Positions 8,279-14,798 of a DNA stretch of 25,841 bases are shown here, piece by piece (the first letter of the stretch is position 1; each line of letters opens with the position of its first letter). The stretch comes from Bacillota bacterium. Its GTDB lineage: Bacteria; Bacillota; Clostridia; Lachnospirales; Lachnospiraceae. The stretch is from positions 1 through 25,841 of the forward strand of contig JAEWHU010000264.1 in NCBI GenBank assembly GCA_023387635.1, written 5' to 3'. The notes beneath the pieces are model-generated. The model did not search any database. It had not been told where the DNA came from and was given only the letters and a program-made list of their open reading frames with translations. The translations under genes were made by a program, and so were the position numbers.

Positions 8279-8545
8279 ATGAATCGTCTAATTAATATTG
8301 GGTTTGGTAATGTAGTTAACATGAATAAAATAGTAGGTGTCATTAGTCCAGAAGCTGCCCCTATTAAAAGAATGGTTCAGAGTGCAAAGGATGGCGGAAC
8401 GGCAATAGACGCGACCTGTGGACGTAAGACAAAAGCTGTTTTGGTTATGGATAGCGGACATTTAATATTATCAGCGCTACTTCCGGAAACCATTACCAAT
8501 CGAGTTAATAGTAAAGAAGTTATTGACAATGGGATTGCTGAGTAG
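8279..8545 (+). CDS. remA: RemA/DUF370 DNA-binding regulator
   Basis: An 88-residue protein of the RemA (DUF370) family. In Bacillus, RemA forms DNA-binding rings and activates matrix and osmoprotection genes. Here the sequence starts MNRLINIGFGNVVNMNKIVG and contains SPEAAPIKRMVQSAKDGG, IDATCGRKTKAVLVMDSGH and ILSALLPETI, close to the family pattern; the paired basic residues are R49-K50. The start at 8279 is chosen because GGAG lies 6 nt upstream and the conserved N-terminus begins there. An upstream ATG at 8213 in the same frame would add 22 unconserved residues across the hairpin at 8238-8260. Confidence 0.92.
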   Translation: MNRLINIGFGNVVNMNKIVGVISPEAAPIKRMVQSAKDGGTAIDATCGRKTKAVLVMDSGHLILSALLPETITNRVNSKEVIDNGIAE

Positions 8546-8563
8546 AGAATGTAACTAAAGATA

Positions 8564-8620
8564 CCATACATCTTTTAGATTCAATGCATCTAAAAGATAC
8601 AATGCATCTAATAGATGCAT
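8564..8620. repeat. Three tandem 18-bp repeats with palindromic cores between remA and rpoZ
   Basis: Units start at 8564, 8582 and 8600. Units 2 and 3 (CAATGCATCTAAAAGATA and CAATGCATCTAATAGATG) differ at two positions; unit 1 is more diverged. Each has the core ATCT-N3-AGAT. Core 1 (8570-8580) is the exact reverse complement of core 2 (8588-8598), and ATGCATCTAATAGATGCAT (8602-8620) is a 19-bp palindrome. In RNA these give alternative stems. The stretch lies where gmk normally sits, and no T-run follows. Confidence 0.8.
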
Positions 8621-8689
8621 GGATAATTTAATGTTATATAAGTTATTATACAAATATATGAGACAAAAGGTTTAGGAAGGAGTTTTAAT

Positions 8690-8944
8690 ATGTTGCATCC
8701 ATCATATACAGACTTAATGAAAGTAGTAAATAGTGAGGTAGAACCAGGTGAACAACCAGTAGTTAATAGCAGATATTCCATCGTGTTAGCTACAGCAAAA
8801 CGTGCTAGACAATTAATTGACGGTGTAGAACCTATGGTAAAGACCTCTACAGGAAAGCCTCTTTCCGTAGCAGTTGAAGAAATGTATCAATCAAAAGTAA
8901 AGATTCTTAATGATGATGAAAACACTGAAAATAGTGAAAATTAA
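8690..8944 (+). CDS. rpoZ: RNA polymerase omega subunit
   Basis: An 84-residue omega subunit that helps assembly and stability of RNA polymerase. It begins MLHPSYTDLMKVVN and contains the conserved core SRYSIVLATAKRARQLIDG (about 27-45) and KPLSVAVEEMYQSKVKI; the C-terminus is short and acidic. GGAAGGAG precedes the ATG. It follows remA after a 144-bp gap that lacks gmk, which is the usual neighbour in Bacillus and many clostridia. Confidence 0.93.
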   Translation: MLHPSYTDLMKVVNSEVEPGEQPVVNSRYSIVLATAKRARQLIDGVEPMVKTSTGKPLSVAVEEMYQSKVKILNDDENTENSEN

Positions 8945-8980
8945 GAATAAGTATCCAGATTGATTTTATTGCATGAAAAT

Positions 8981-9052
8981 ATAAGCACTTTCCTATAATA
9001 GCTTCTAGTAACATCATGTTAACTAGATTAGATATTATAAGAGGGTGCTTAT
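8981..9052. repeat. 72-bp near-perfect palindrome between rpoZ and the first signal peptidase gene
   Basis: Outer arms 8981-9000 and 9033-9052 pair over 20 positions with two G-U pairs and one mismatch (ATAAGCAC...GTGCTTAT at the ends). Inside them CTAGTAACAT (9005-9014) and ATGTTAACTAG (9016-9026) form a second stem with one bulge. No T-run follows, so it does not look like a standard terminator. It may be an intergenic repeat element, an RNA processing site or a regulatory hairpin. Confidence 0.75.
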
Positions 9053-9106
9053 CCTATATTTATGCATAAGCAATACTATTATTATATAATAGAGAGGATG
9101 GGACTT

Positions 9107-9658
9107 ATGGAGGAAAAGAAAGTTAATTATGTAAAGGAAATAATTGATACAGTAATTTACTTTGCTATTTTATTTCTCGTAGTTTTATTAATACATACAT
9201 TTATAGGCGAACAATTAAAAGTTCGTGGAAGTTCCATGGAAAATACATTACAGCATGGAGATCGGCTTATACTTGAAAAGGTATCTTATCGTTTTGGCGA
9301 TCCAAAACGTTTTGATATCATTGTATTTCAACCAAGAAACTCTGGTAAAGATGTTTATTACATTAAAAGAATTATTGGATTACCAAATGAGACAGTGCAA
9401 ATAATAGGTAGTAATATATATATAAATGGTGAAGTCTTAGACGAATCATTCGGCAATAATCCCATAGAACATGCTGGAATAGCAAGTGAACCCATTGTCC
9501 TTTTGGAAGATGAATATTTTGTTCTTGGGGATAACCGGAATAATAGTTCGGATAGTAGAAATCCTAGTGTTGGAGTTGTAAGTTTAGATTCGATTGAAGG
9601 GCGTGCTTGGTTAAGAATATGGCCTTTTAATGAGTTTGGTAAACTAAAACATCAATAA
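9107..9658 (+). CDS. Type I signal peptidase
   Basis: A membrane-anchored serine protease of 183 residues that removes signal peptides from exported proteins. One N-terminal membrane span covers about 14-32. Box B is VRGSSMENTL with nucleophile S43, box D is YYIKRIIGLP with general base K88, and box E is GDNRNNSSDSR (141-151). The start at 9107 is chosen because AGAGAGGA lies 8 nt upstream and the short charged leader MEEKKVNYVKE is typical. The in-frame ATG at 9062 would add 15 residues (including four tyrosines in a row) without a ribosome site. It is followed 28 nt later by a second, homologous enzyme, probably by tandem duplication. Confidence 0.92.
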   Translation: MEEKKVNYVKEIIDTVIYFAILFLVVLLIHTFIGEQLKVRGSSMENTLQHGDRLILEKVSYRFGDPKRFDIIVFQPRNSGKDVYYIKRIIGLPNETVQIIGSNIYINGEVLDESFGNNPIEHAGIASEPIVLLEDEYFVLGDNRNNSSDSRNPSVGVVSLDSIEGRAWLRIWPFNEFGKLKHQ

Positions 9659-9686
9659 TAGCATTGAATAGGAGCGGTAATAATTT

Positions 9687-10424
9687 ATGGATAAAAAAGA
9701 AAAAATCTTTATAGATAAAGCGAATGATAATATGAATAGTAAAAGCAAAGATGCAACAATGGGATATAACTATGAGAATAGCAATGATGAAATAGATACT
9801 AAAGATAATGATGACCATGAAAAAATGGATGACATTGATTTGCTATATGAAGTCTATAATGAGGATTTGAATGATAAAGAACCTAAGAAAAAGAGAAAAT
9901 TAGTTGGTATCTTGACTGAGATTATATTTTATATTGTATTAATTTATGTATGCGCATTTATAGTTCCGAATTATGTGATACAAAGGACAATTGTAGATGG
10001 GCCTTCTATGGAGAATTCACTTCATGACGGTGAGAATGTTCTTGTTGAAAAGTTTCTTTATAAAACCAAAGGGTTAGAACGTTTTGATATCGTAGTATTT
10101 TATCCATATGGAAGAGAACATTCCGATTATTATGTTAAACGTGTTATTGGTCTACCAGGTGAAACTGTGCAAATTATCGAAAATGATATCTATATAAATG
10201 GTGAATTATTAGAAGAAAATTATGGAAAAGATGAAATTACGGATGCTGGTATAGCTAAAGAACCAATTACGCTCTCTGATGATCAGATCTTCGTATTAGG
10301 AGATAATCGTGCTGTAAGTATGGATAGTAGAGCGGAAGAGGTAGGTCCTGTTTCTTTAGAGAATATTGGCGGAAGGGTAGTACTTCGAATATTACCACTT
10401 AGTAAGTTTGGCACTGTTGATTAA
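9687..10424 (+). CDS. Type I signal peptidase with long acidic N-terminal extension
   Basis: A 245-residue paralogue of the preceding gene. Catalytic boxes are intact: VDGPSMENSL with S107, YYVKRVIGLPGE with K151, and GDNRAVSMDSR (206-215). The single membrane span is at about 73-93. What differs is the first 70 residues, a hydrophilic, Asp/Asn/Lys-rich extension ending in the basic stop KEPKKKRK, which should remain in the cytoplasm. Its function is unknown and it may be regulatory or disordered. GGAG lies about 12 nt before the ATG. A strong terminator follows, so this is the last gene of its unit. Confidence 0.9.
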   Translation: MDKKEKIFIDKANDNMNSKSKDATMGYNYENSNDEIDTKDNDDHEKMDDIDLLYEVYNEDLNDKEPKKKRKLVGILTEIIFYIVLIYVCAFIVPNYVIQRTIVDGPSMENSLHDGENVLVEKFLYKTKGLERFDIVVFYPYGREHSDYYVKRVIGLPGETVQIIENDIYINGELLEENYGKDEITDAGIAKEPITLSDDQIFVLGDNRAVSMDSRAEEVGPVSLENIGGRVVLRILPLSKFGTVD

Positions 10425-10457
10425 TATAAAAGAAAAATCAGGTGAAAAGTTAATGTT

Positions 10458-10507
10458 AAAAAGCTCCATGTTAGTACATAAGACTAATATGGAGCTTTTT
10501 TTATTTT
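10458..10507 (+). terminator. Rho-independent terminator after the signal peptidase pair
   Basis: An 18-bp stem (AAAAAGCTCCAT..., one G-U pair) with a 7-nt loop, followed by a run of seven T residues and further T-rich sequence. Confidence 0.92.
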
Positions 10508-10613
10508 AATTACTATATTAATTAATATGTTTTAATAAAATATTTTAATAAGTAGTATAAGTCATGATTTTAGAAGGTTATCTTATATAAAACAACATTA
10601 TTAATAATTATAG

Positions 10614-10648
10614 TTGACTTTTTGTAATTAAAATTATAGTATTATAAT
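10614..10648 (+). promoter_or_regulatory. Possible promoter of the GH43 unit
   Basis: A good TTGACT box (10614-10619) and a perfect TATAAT (10643-10648) are present, but 23 bp apart, too far for a standard sigma-A promoter. Closer -10 choices (TATAGT at 10635, TATTAT at 10640) give 15 or 20 bp. The non-ideal geometry may mean that an activator is needed, or that the boxes pair differently. Confidence 0.35.
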
Positions 10649-10652
10649 ATGA

Positions 10653-10683
10653 TAGTTTAGAATAATATAAAATACTTAAACTA
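10653..10683. promoter_or_regulatory. Inverted repeat TAGTTTA/TAAACTA, candidate operator
   Basis: Perfect 7-bp arms at 10653-10659 and 10677-10683, 17 nt apart, in the leader of the GH43 unit. The arms contain the CTAAA/TTTAG-like element that recurs at the ArsR-type regulator promoter and upstream of the ABC operon. Its role as the regulator's operator is inferred. Confidence 0.4.
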
Positions 10684-10726
10684 AATGTAAAATTAAAATA
10701 GTGATAATTTAAAAGGAGAATATAGA

Positions 10727-11701
10727 ATGACTGAAAAAGATTACAAGAAAACAAACTATAATGAACCGTTTATTTTACAACGAGCTGACCCGTATGTTTA
10801 TAAACATAGGGATGGCTATTATTACTTTACGGCTTCAGTACCTTCTTATGATAGAATTATTATTAGAAGATCAAAAACATTGAAGGGTTTGGAACATGCG
10901 GATGAAGTGACAATTTGGAAAAAGCACGAAAGTGGTGAAATGAGCAAGAATATATGGGCTCCAGAAATTCATTATATTGATGGCACTTGGTATATATATT
11001 TTGCTGCTGGTAAACAAGATGATATGTGGAGAATTAGGCCTTATGTTCTTGAATGTAAGGATAGTTGTCCTATAAGTGGAGTATGGAAAGAGCTTGGCAT
11101 GATGCAAAGTGCAGATGATGATGAATTTTCATTTCGTGCATTTTCTTTAGATGCAACAGTATTTCAGAACAATGATAAGAATTACTATGTTTGGGCTGAA
11201 AAAGTTGGTGTTGGCAAAATGATATCCAATTTATATATTGCAGAGATGGAAACACCATGGAAATTGAAAACAGTCCAAGTATTACTAACAACACCAGATT
11301 ACGATTGGGAAAGAGTTAAATTCTGGGTAAATGAAGGAGCAAGTATTGTTAAACGTGATGGTAAAATATTTATGACATTTTCAGCAAGCTCTACTGGTGC
11401 TGATTATTGTGTGGGATTATTGTTTGCAGATGAAACATCAGATTTGCTTGATCCAAGATCGTGGACTAAATTAAGATATCCAGTACTAAAATCCGATGAA
11501 GAAAAGGGGATATATGGACCTGGACATAATAGTTTTACAAAATCAGAAGATGATAGTAAAGATATTATGGTGTTTCACTATAGGCAATATAATGAGATTA
11601 TGGGAGATTCGTTATATGATCCTAATCGTCATACTATGATGTTAGAAGTAGAATGGGATGATAAAGGGATGCCTGTATTTGAAAACAAGCAAAATAATTA
11701 A
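10727..11701 (+). CDS. Cytoplasmic GH43 enzyme, likely exo-alpha-L-arabinofuranosidase
   Basis: A 324-residue single-domain glycoside hydrolase of family 43 (five-bladed propeller, inverting). It resembles the GH43_26-type exo-1,5-alpha-L-arabinofuranosidases: LQRADPYVYKHRDGYYYFTASVPSYDR appears in two blocks, then IWAPEIHYIDGTWYIYFAAG. Probable catalytic residues are base D21, pKa modulator D142 (SLDATVF) and acid E203 (VNEGASI). H267 in YGPGHNSF would line the propeller centre. There is no signal peptide, so it is expected to act in the cytoplasm on imported arabino-oligosaccharides, removing terminal arabinose. AGGAG lies 8 nt before the ATG. The lipoprotein GH43 follows after 33 nt in the same transcript. 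Specificity (arabinan versus arabinoxylan side chains) is inferred from family resemblance. Confidence 0.85.
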   Translation: MTEKDYKKTNYNEPFILQRADPYVYKHRDGYYYFTASVPSYDRIIIRRSKTLKGLEHADEVTIWKKHESGEMSKNIWAPEIHYIDGTWYIYFAAGKQDDMWRIRPYVLECKDSCPISGVWKELGMMQSADDDEFSFRAFSLDATVFQNNDKNYYVWAEKVGVGKMISNLYIAEMETPWKLKTVQVLLTTPDYDWERVKFWVNEGASIVKRDGKIFMTFSASSTGADYCVGLLFADETSDLLDPRSWTKLRYPVLKSDEEKGIYGPGHNSFTKSEDDSKDIMVFHYRQYNEIMGDSLYDPNRHTMMLEVEWDDKGMPVFENKQNN

Positions 11702-11734
11702 TTAGGGGATTTCTCAGAATTGAGAGGGTAAATT

Positions 11735-13357
11735 ATGGAGAAGCGTATTTTAACATTGATGTTAGCGTGTTTAGCATTAATGGTGGCAGGGTGCAGTAAA
11801 GGCAATGATAAAAATGGGGTATCAGAAGTGATAGATAGTGAAATGAATTCAGGGGTGAATGAAGACGCAAGAGGAAATGATGAAAGCGTAGATGGGACAA
11901 AAGATAATGCTAAAGATGATGTTAAAGAGGGTAGTGTTAAAGAAGATGAATTTGTGATTAGTGATGATATTAAATTGGTAGCGGATAAACCGGTTATGTA
12001 TCCTTTTACTAATGTATCTGTACATGATCCGTCAGTAGTAGCTGTTGATGGGACTTATTATGTGTTTGGTTCTCATTTGGCAGCCGCTAAAACAACGGAC
12101 TTTATGAACTGGACTATGATAGGTTCTGGTGTAAATAATAATAATCCATTAATTGAAAATGTGAAGGAAGAAATGAAAGAAGCACTTGAATGGGCAAGAA
12201 CTGATACTTTTTGGGCGCCTGATGTAATTAGATTAGCAGATGGTAGGTATTATATGTATTATTGCACTTGTGAAGGAAGTATGCCTCTTGCAAGTCTTGG
12301 AATAGCAGTTTCTGATAATATAGAAGGTCCATATAAAGATTTAGGACTTATACTAAAATCTGGTATGGGCCCTGATATGAAAAGTGAAGATGGAGATACC
12401 TATAATGCTAACATTCAACCTAATGTAGTTGATCCATGCTTATACTTTGATAAAGAAGGAAGATTGTGGATGATGTATGGTTCTTATTCGGGTGGAATAT
12501 ATGTACTTGAAATGAACACAAAAACAGGTTTTCCACTAGAAAGTGGTTATGGTAAAAAAATTCTAGGTGGCAATCACGTTAGAATTGAAGGGCCTTATGT
12601 ACTTTATAGTCCTGATACTGATTACTACTACTTATTTTTATCTTACGGTGGTTTAGGTGCAGATGGTGGATATAATATGAGAGTATCACGTTCTAAAAAA
12701 CCAGACGGACCATTTTATGATGCTAATGGTGTTGATATGATTGAAGTTAAAGGTGCGAATGGCAGTTTCTTTAGTGATGCATCTATCTACAAATATGGTG
12801 TTAAAATAATGGGAAATTATAGATTCGCTTGGATTGAGGGTGAAAGTACTAAGATTCGAAGAGGTTATGTTTCGCCTGGTCATAACTCTGCGTATTATGA
12901 TGAAGCAACTGGTAAGTATTTCTTAATTTTTCATACAAGATTTGAAGCAAGAGGCGAAGCTCATGAAGTTCGTGTACATCAAATGTATTTTAATGAAGAT
13001 GGATGGCCAGTGGTATCACCCTATCGCTATATTGGAGAAACTAGTGGTACTTATACGAAAGAAGATATGGTGGGTTATTATAAGTATATTAATCATGGTA
13101 ATGCCATTAACAAGGAAGTTATTATTTCGGAATTAATTAAACTTGGTGAGGATAATAAAATTACAGGTGCAGTAACTGGGACATGGAATTTAAATGAAGA
13201 TGGTAAAAATATTGATATTGTTATCGGAGAACATACATATAAGGGTTTGGTAAATGTTACTTTGGATGAACAAGGCAAAAAGAATGTAATGACATTTACG
13301 GCGCTTTCTGAGACGGGAATCGCTATTTGGGGTAGTGGTTTAGAAGCTGTTGAATAA
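11735..13357 (+). CDS. Surface lipoprotein GH43, endo-arabinanase-like (Abn2/AbnB type)
   Basis: A 540-residue secreted lipoprotein. The signal peptide ends in the lipobox LMVAGC (C20 lipidated). An acidic Asp/Glu/Lys/Gly linker follows (about 21-85). The GH43 propeller (about 90-435) has base D98 in VHDPSVV, FWAPDVI, modulator D233 in NVVDPCLYF, acid E285 in RIEGPYVL and the central metal-site H383 in SPGHNSA. A C-terminal beta domain (about 440-540, VGYYKYINHG, TGTWNLNEDG) matches the extra domain of Bacillus Abn2-type endo-1,5-alpha-arabinanases. It would cut arabinan at the cell surface and produce oligosaccharides for import. A small hairpin (11712-11716 with 11721-11725) overlaps the GAGAGGG ribosome site and could damp translation. 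A terminator follows. Confidence 0.87.
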   Translation: MEKRILTLMLACLALMVAGCSKGNDKNGVSEVIDSEMNSGVNEDARGNDESVDGTKDNAKDDVKEGSVKEDEFVISDDIKLVADKPVMYPFTNVSVHDPSVVAVDGTYYVFGSHLAAAKTTDFMNWTMIGSGVNNNNPLIENVKEEMKEALEWARTDTFWAPDVIRLADGRYYMYYCTCEGSMPLASLGIAVSDNIEGPYKDLGLILKSGMGPDMKSEDGDTYNANIQPNVVDPCLYFDKEGRLWMMYGSYSGGIYVLEMNTKTGFPLESGYGKKILGGNHVRIEGPYVLYSPDTDYYYLFLSYGGLGADGGYNMRVSRSKKPDGPFYDANGVDMIEVKGANGSFFSDASIYKYGVKIMGNYRFAWIEGESTKIRRGYVSPGHNSAYYDEATGKYFLIFHTRFEARGEAHEVRVHQMYFNEDGWPVVSPYRYIGETSGTYTKEDMVGYYKYINHGNAINKEVIISELIKLGEDNKITGAVTGTWNLNEDGKNIDIVIGEHTYKGLVNVTLDEQGKKNVMTFTALSETGIAIWGSGLEAVE

Positions 13358-13364
13358 TATGAAT

Positions 13365-13405
13365 AAAAAGGTTGTCATAAAGAAAAATTTATGGCAACCT
13401 TTTTT
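13365..13405 (+). terminator. Rho-independent terminator of the GH43 unit
   Basis: A 17-bp stem (13365-13381 with 13388-13404, one G-U pair) around a GAAAAA loop and ending in a T-run. The A-run on the left could also allow function on the other strand. Confidence 0.92.
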
Positions 13406-13445
13406 GCAAAAATGTGATATGGCAGACTCTAGTATTTATATAGTT

Positions 13446-13474
13446 AAAAAATAGACTACCTTATTAGGTAGTCT
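13446..13474 (-). terminator. Rho-independent terminator of the ArsR-type regulator gene
   Basis: Read on the minus strand: the stem AGACTACC/GGTAGTCT (8 bp, 6-nt loop) is followed by TATTTTTT, starting 5 nt after the regulator's stop codon. Confidence 0.85.
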
Positions 13475-13479
13475 TTGTA

Positions 13480-14412
13480 TTAATTATTGCTTGATTCTTC
13501 TAATGGGCTGTAATGGATTCTTACTTTAATATCTTGATTGTAGTTACCAAAATTACGTCCAAATATTGTTAGTCCCCCAATATGTTCAGCATTATCTGGT
13601 ATGCTAAATCTAAACTTAATGGTGCTTCTAAAATCTAAATTCAAATCTTTTAAGGAGACATCGGAGATTTGTAAACCGTCAATGAATGTTCCAGTATGAT
13701 TGATAACGATTAATTTAAGAAGGCCGTATTGATTCCAATTTGGGTACCACCAATCTGGTGTAAAGATACCTTTAACATCGCCAAAATCACCAGGGCTAGT
13801 CCACATACCTAGACAAGTATCGTTTAGATGAAAATAAATATCAGATGGCCATACATTATTAACACCTGGTGCTTCAGAACTAAGTTCTGCGGATATAGTA
13901 ATTTGATCTATTTTTTGAGAAACTGGTAGGAAGTTAGGAATAATATATTCCACATATCCTCTAGTAAACCAAAGGATATCACTATCAATGCGACTTGGAT
14001 GTGCAAAGTACCTTGCATCATCAACTTCACCAATGAGTTGATTGGCTGTAGCAAGACCGCAAGTTGGATATACGTGGTAATCGGAGTAGTGACCAATTTT
14101 TATGTCTGTTTCATAAATGTTCTTCTTTTGTTCCTCGGAATCAAGTTCTACTAGAATTTTATCTAAATGTACCATACATTTCTTTTGATTGCCGTGCCCG
14201 GATGATTCACTCATTATGGTAACTATACCGCAATCTTCTAATTTTTTAATGTGGCTTGTTAATGCTCCGTTGGTAATATTTAAACTAGTAGCAAGTTCGT
14301 TCATATTCATGCCTTTATTTTTCAATAAAAGTTTTATGATGGAGATTCTTATTTCAGAACCAAGGGCCTTAAATATATCTAAGCCTTCATCAAGTGTTTT
14401 TATATGCAACAT
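13480..14412 (-). CDS. ArsR-type winged-helix regulator with beta-rich sensor domain
   Basis: A 310-residue transcription factor. Residues about 5-85 form an ArsR-like winged helix (FKALGSEIRISIIKLLL, MNMNELATSLNITNGALTSHIKKLEDCGIV). The ArsR metal-binding signature is absent, so a metal is an unlikely signal. Residues about 105-310 are beta-rich with many aromatics (FTPDWWYPNWNQYG, WTSPGDFGDVKG, FGRNFGNY), which suggests a jelly-roll or carbohydrate-binding fold; sugar sensing is inferred. The start at 14412 is preceded by GAGGAGG with 9-nt spacing; a TTG at 14430 in the same frame lies inside that ribosome site. The gene is divergent from the ABC operon and convergent with the GH43 unit, so both are probable targets. 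A CTAAAAT element sits between its own -35 and -10 boxes, consistent with autorepression. Confidence 0.82.
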   Translation of the reverse strand: MLHIKTLDEGLDIFKALGSEIRISIIKLLLKNKGMNMNELATSLNITNGALTSHIKKLEDCGIVTIMSESSGHGNQKKCMVHLDKILVELDSEEQKKNIYETDIKIGHYSDYHVYPTCGLATANQLIGEVDDARYFAHPSRIDSDILWFTRGYVEYIIPNFLPVSQKIDQITISAELSSEAPGVNNVWPSDIYFHLNDTCLGMWTSPGDFGDVKGIFTPDWWYPNWNQYGLLKLIVINHTGTFIDGLQISDVSLKDLNLDFRSTIKFRFSIPDNAEHIGGLTIFGRNFGNYNQDIKVRIHYSPLEESSNN

Positions 14413-14455
14413 GCATGGTGCCCTCCTCAAAATTAAGTAAATTATTTCTTATTGT

Positions 14456-14484
14456 ATTATAAGGGAAAAACTAAAATAAATCAA
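14456..14484 (-). promoter_or_regulatory. Sigma-A promoter of the ArsR-type regulator
   Basis: On the minus strand, TTGATT (14484-14479), a 17-bp spacer, then perfect TATAAT (14461-14456). The spacer carries ACTAAAAT (plus-strand 14470-14477), so a protein bound there would block polymerase. Confidence 0.8.
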
Positions 14485-14580
14485 GAGTTCGTTTTTAATG
14501 TATAGAATTTAATAATATAGTATAAAATAAAATTGTAATAATTAGTTTGTAGAATCTGCACAAAAAAAATAATAATTGTA

Positions 14581-14609
14581 TTGACATTAGGAAAAAACTT
14601 ATATATAAT
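14581..14609 (+). promoter_or_regulatory. Consensus sigma-A promoter of the ABC-transport operon
   Basis: A perfect TTGACA (14581-14586), a 17-bp spacer and a perfect TATAAT (14604-14609). Such a strong promoter in a catabolic operon suggests control by repression rather than activation. Start expected near 14616. Confidence 0.88.
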
Positions 14610-14629
14610 AATGTTATATTTTACATAAT

Positions 14630-14700
14630 ACTAAAATAATTTAGCTATGACGACTAAAAAAATTATTTCTAAAATATTTTTTTTATCTGAAATAGTTTAG
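14630..14700. promoter_or_regulatory. Cluster of CTAAA/TTTAG elements downstream of the promoter
   Basis: CTAAA occurs at 14631, 14654 and 14669, and TTTAG at 14640 and 14696, all at about +15 to +85. The 10-mer ACTAAAATAA at 14630-14639 is repeated exactly at 14470-14479 inside the regulator's promoter. AATAATTTAG and CTAAAAAAATTATT can also form a stem. This fits a multi-site repressor operator; the assignment is inferred. Confidence 0.45.
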
Positions 14701-14798
14701 TTTATACGTTATATTGTTGCGAAGCGAGATATATTTGGAGATTGTTTAGAATCAAAAAAGACATTTGTTTATTTTATTAATGTATGGAGGGGTATGAC

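Larger units (their letters stand above)
10425..10726. other. Intergenic region before the GH43 unit
   Basis: About 300 very AT-rich bases with no gene. It holds the terminator of the signal-peptidase genes, a plausible but not ideal promoter, an inverted repeat TAGTTTA/TAAACTA (10653-10659 and 10677-10683), and an AGGAG ribosome site 8 nt before the GH43 start. Confidence 0.7.
14413..14798. other. Divergent control region between regulator and ABC operon
   Basis: About 385 bp, extremely AT-rich, with no gene. It contains two divergent sigma-A promoters, a group of CTAAA/TTTAG elements and a long leader (about 180 nt) for the ABC operon. No known riboswitch or T-box was recognised in the leader. 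Confidence 0.7.

Noticed and set aside
8564..8620. CRISPR-like array
   Set aside because: The repeats are 18 bp, directly abutting with no spacers and only three in number.
8981..9052. Ordinary rho-independent terminator of rpoZ
   Set aside because: The hairpin is very long and no T-run follows the right arm.
9062..9106. Upstream ATG for the first signal peptidase
   Set aside because: No suitable ribosome site, and the added residues (four tyrosines in a row) are atypical; 9107 has AGAGAGGA at the right distance.
14413..14430. TTG start for the ArsR-type regulator
   Set aside because: The TTG lies within the ribosome-binding site of the ATG at 14412.
14616..14798. Riboswitch or T-box in the long leader of the ABC operon
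   Set aside because: No T-box sequence, terminator stem with T-run or recognisable aptamer core seen; the region is mainly AT-rich with CTAAA elements.
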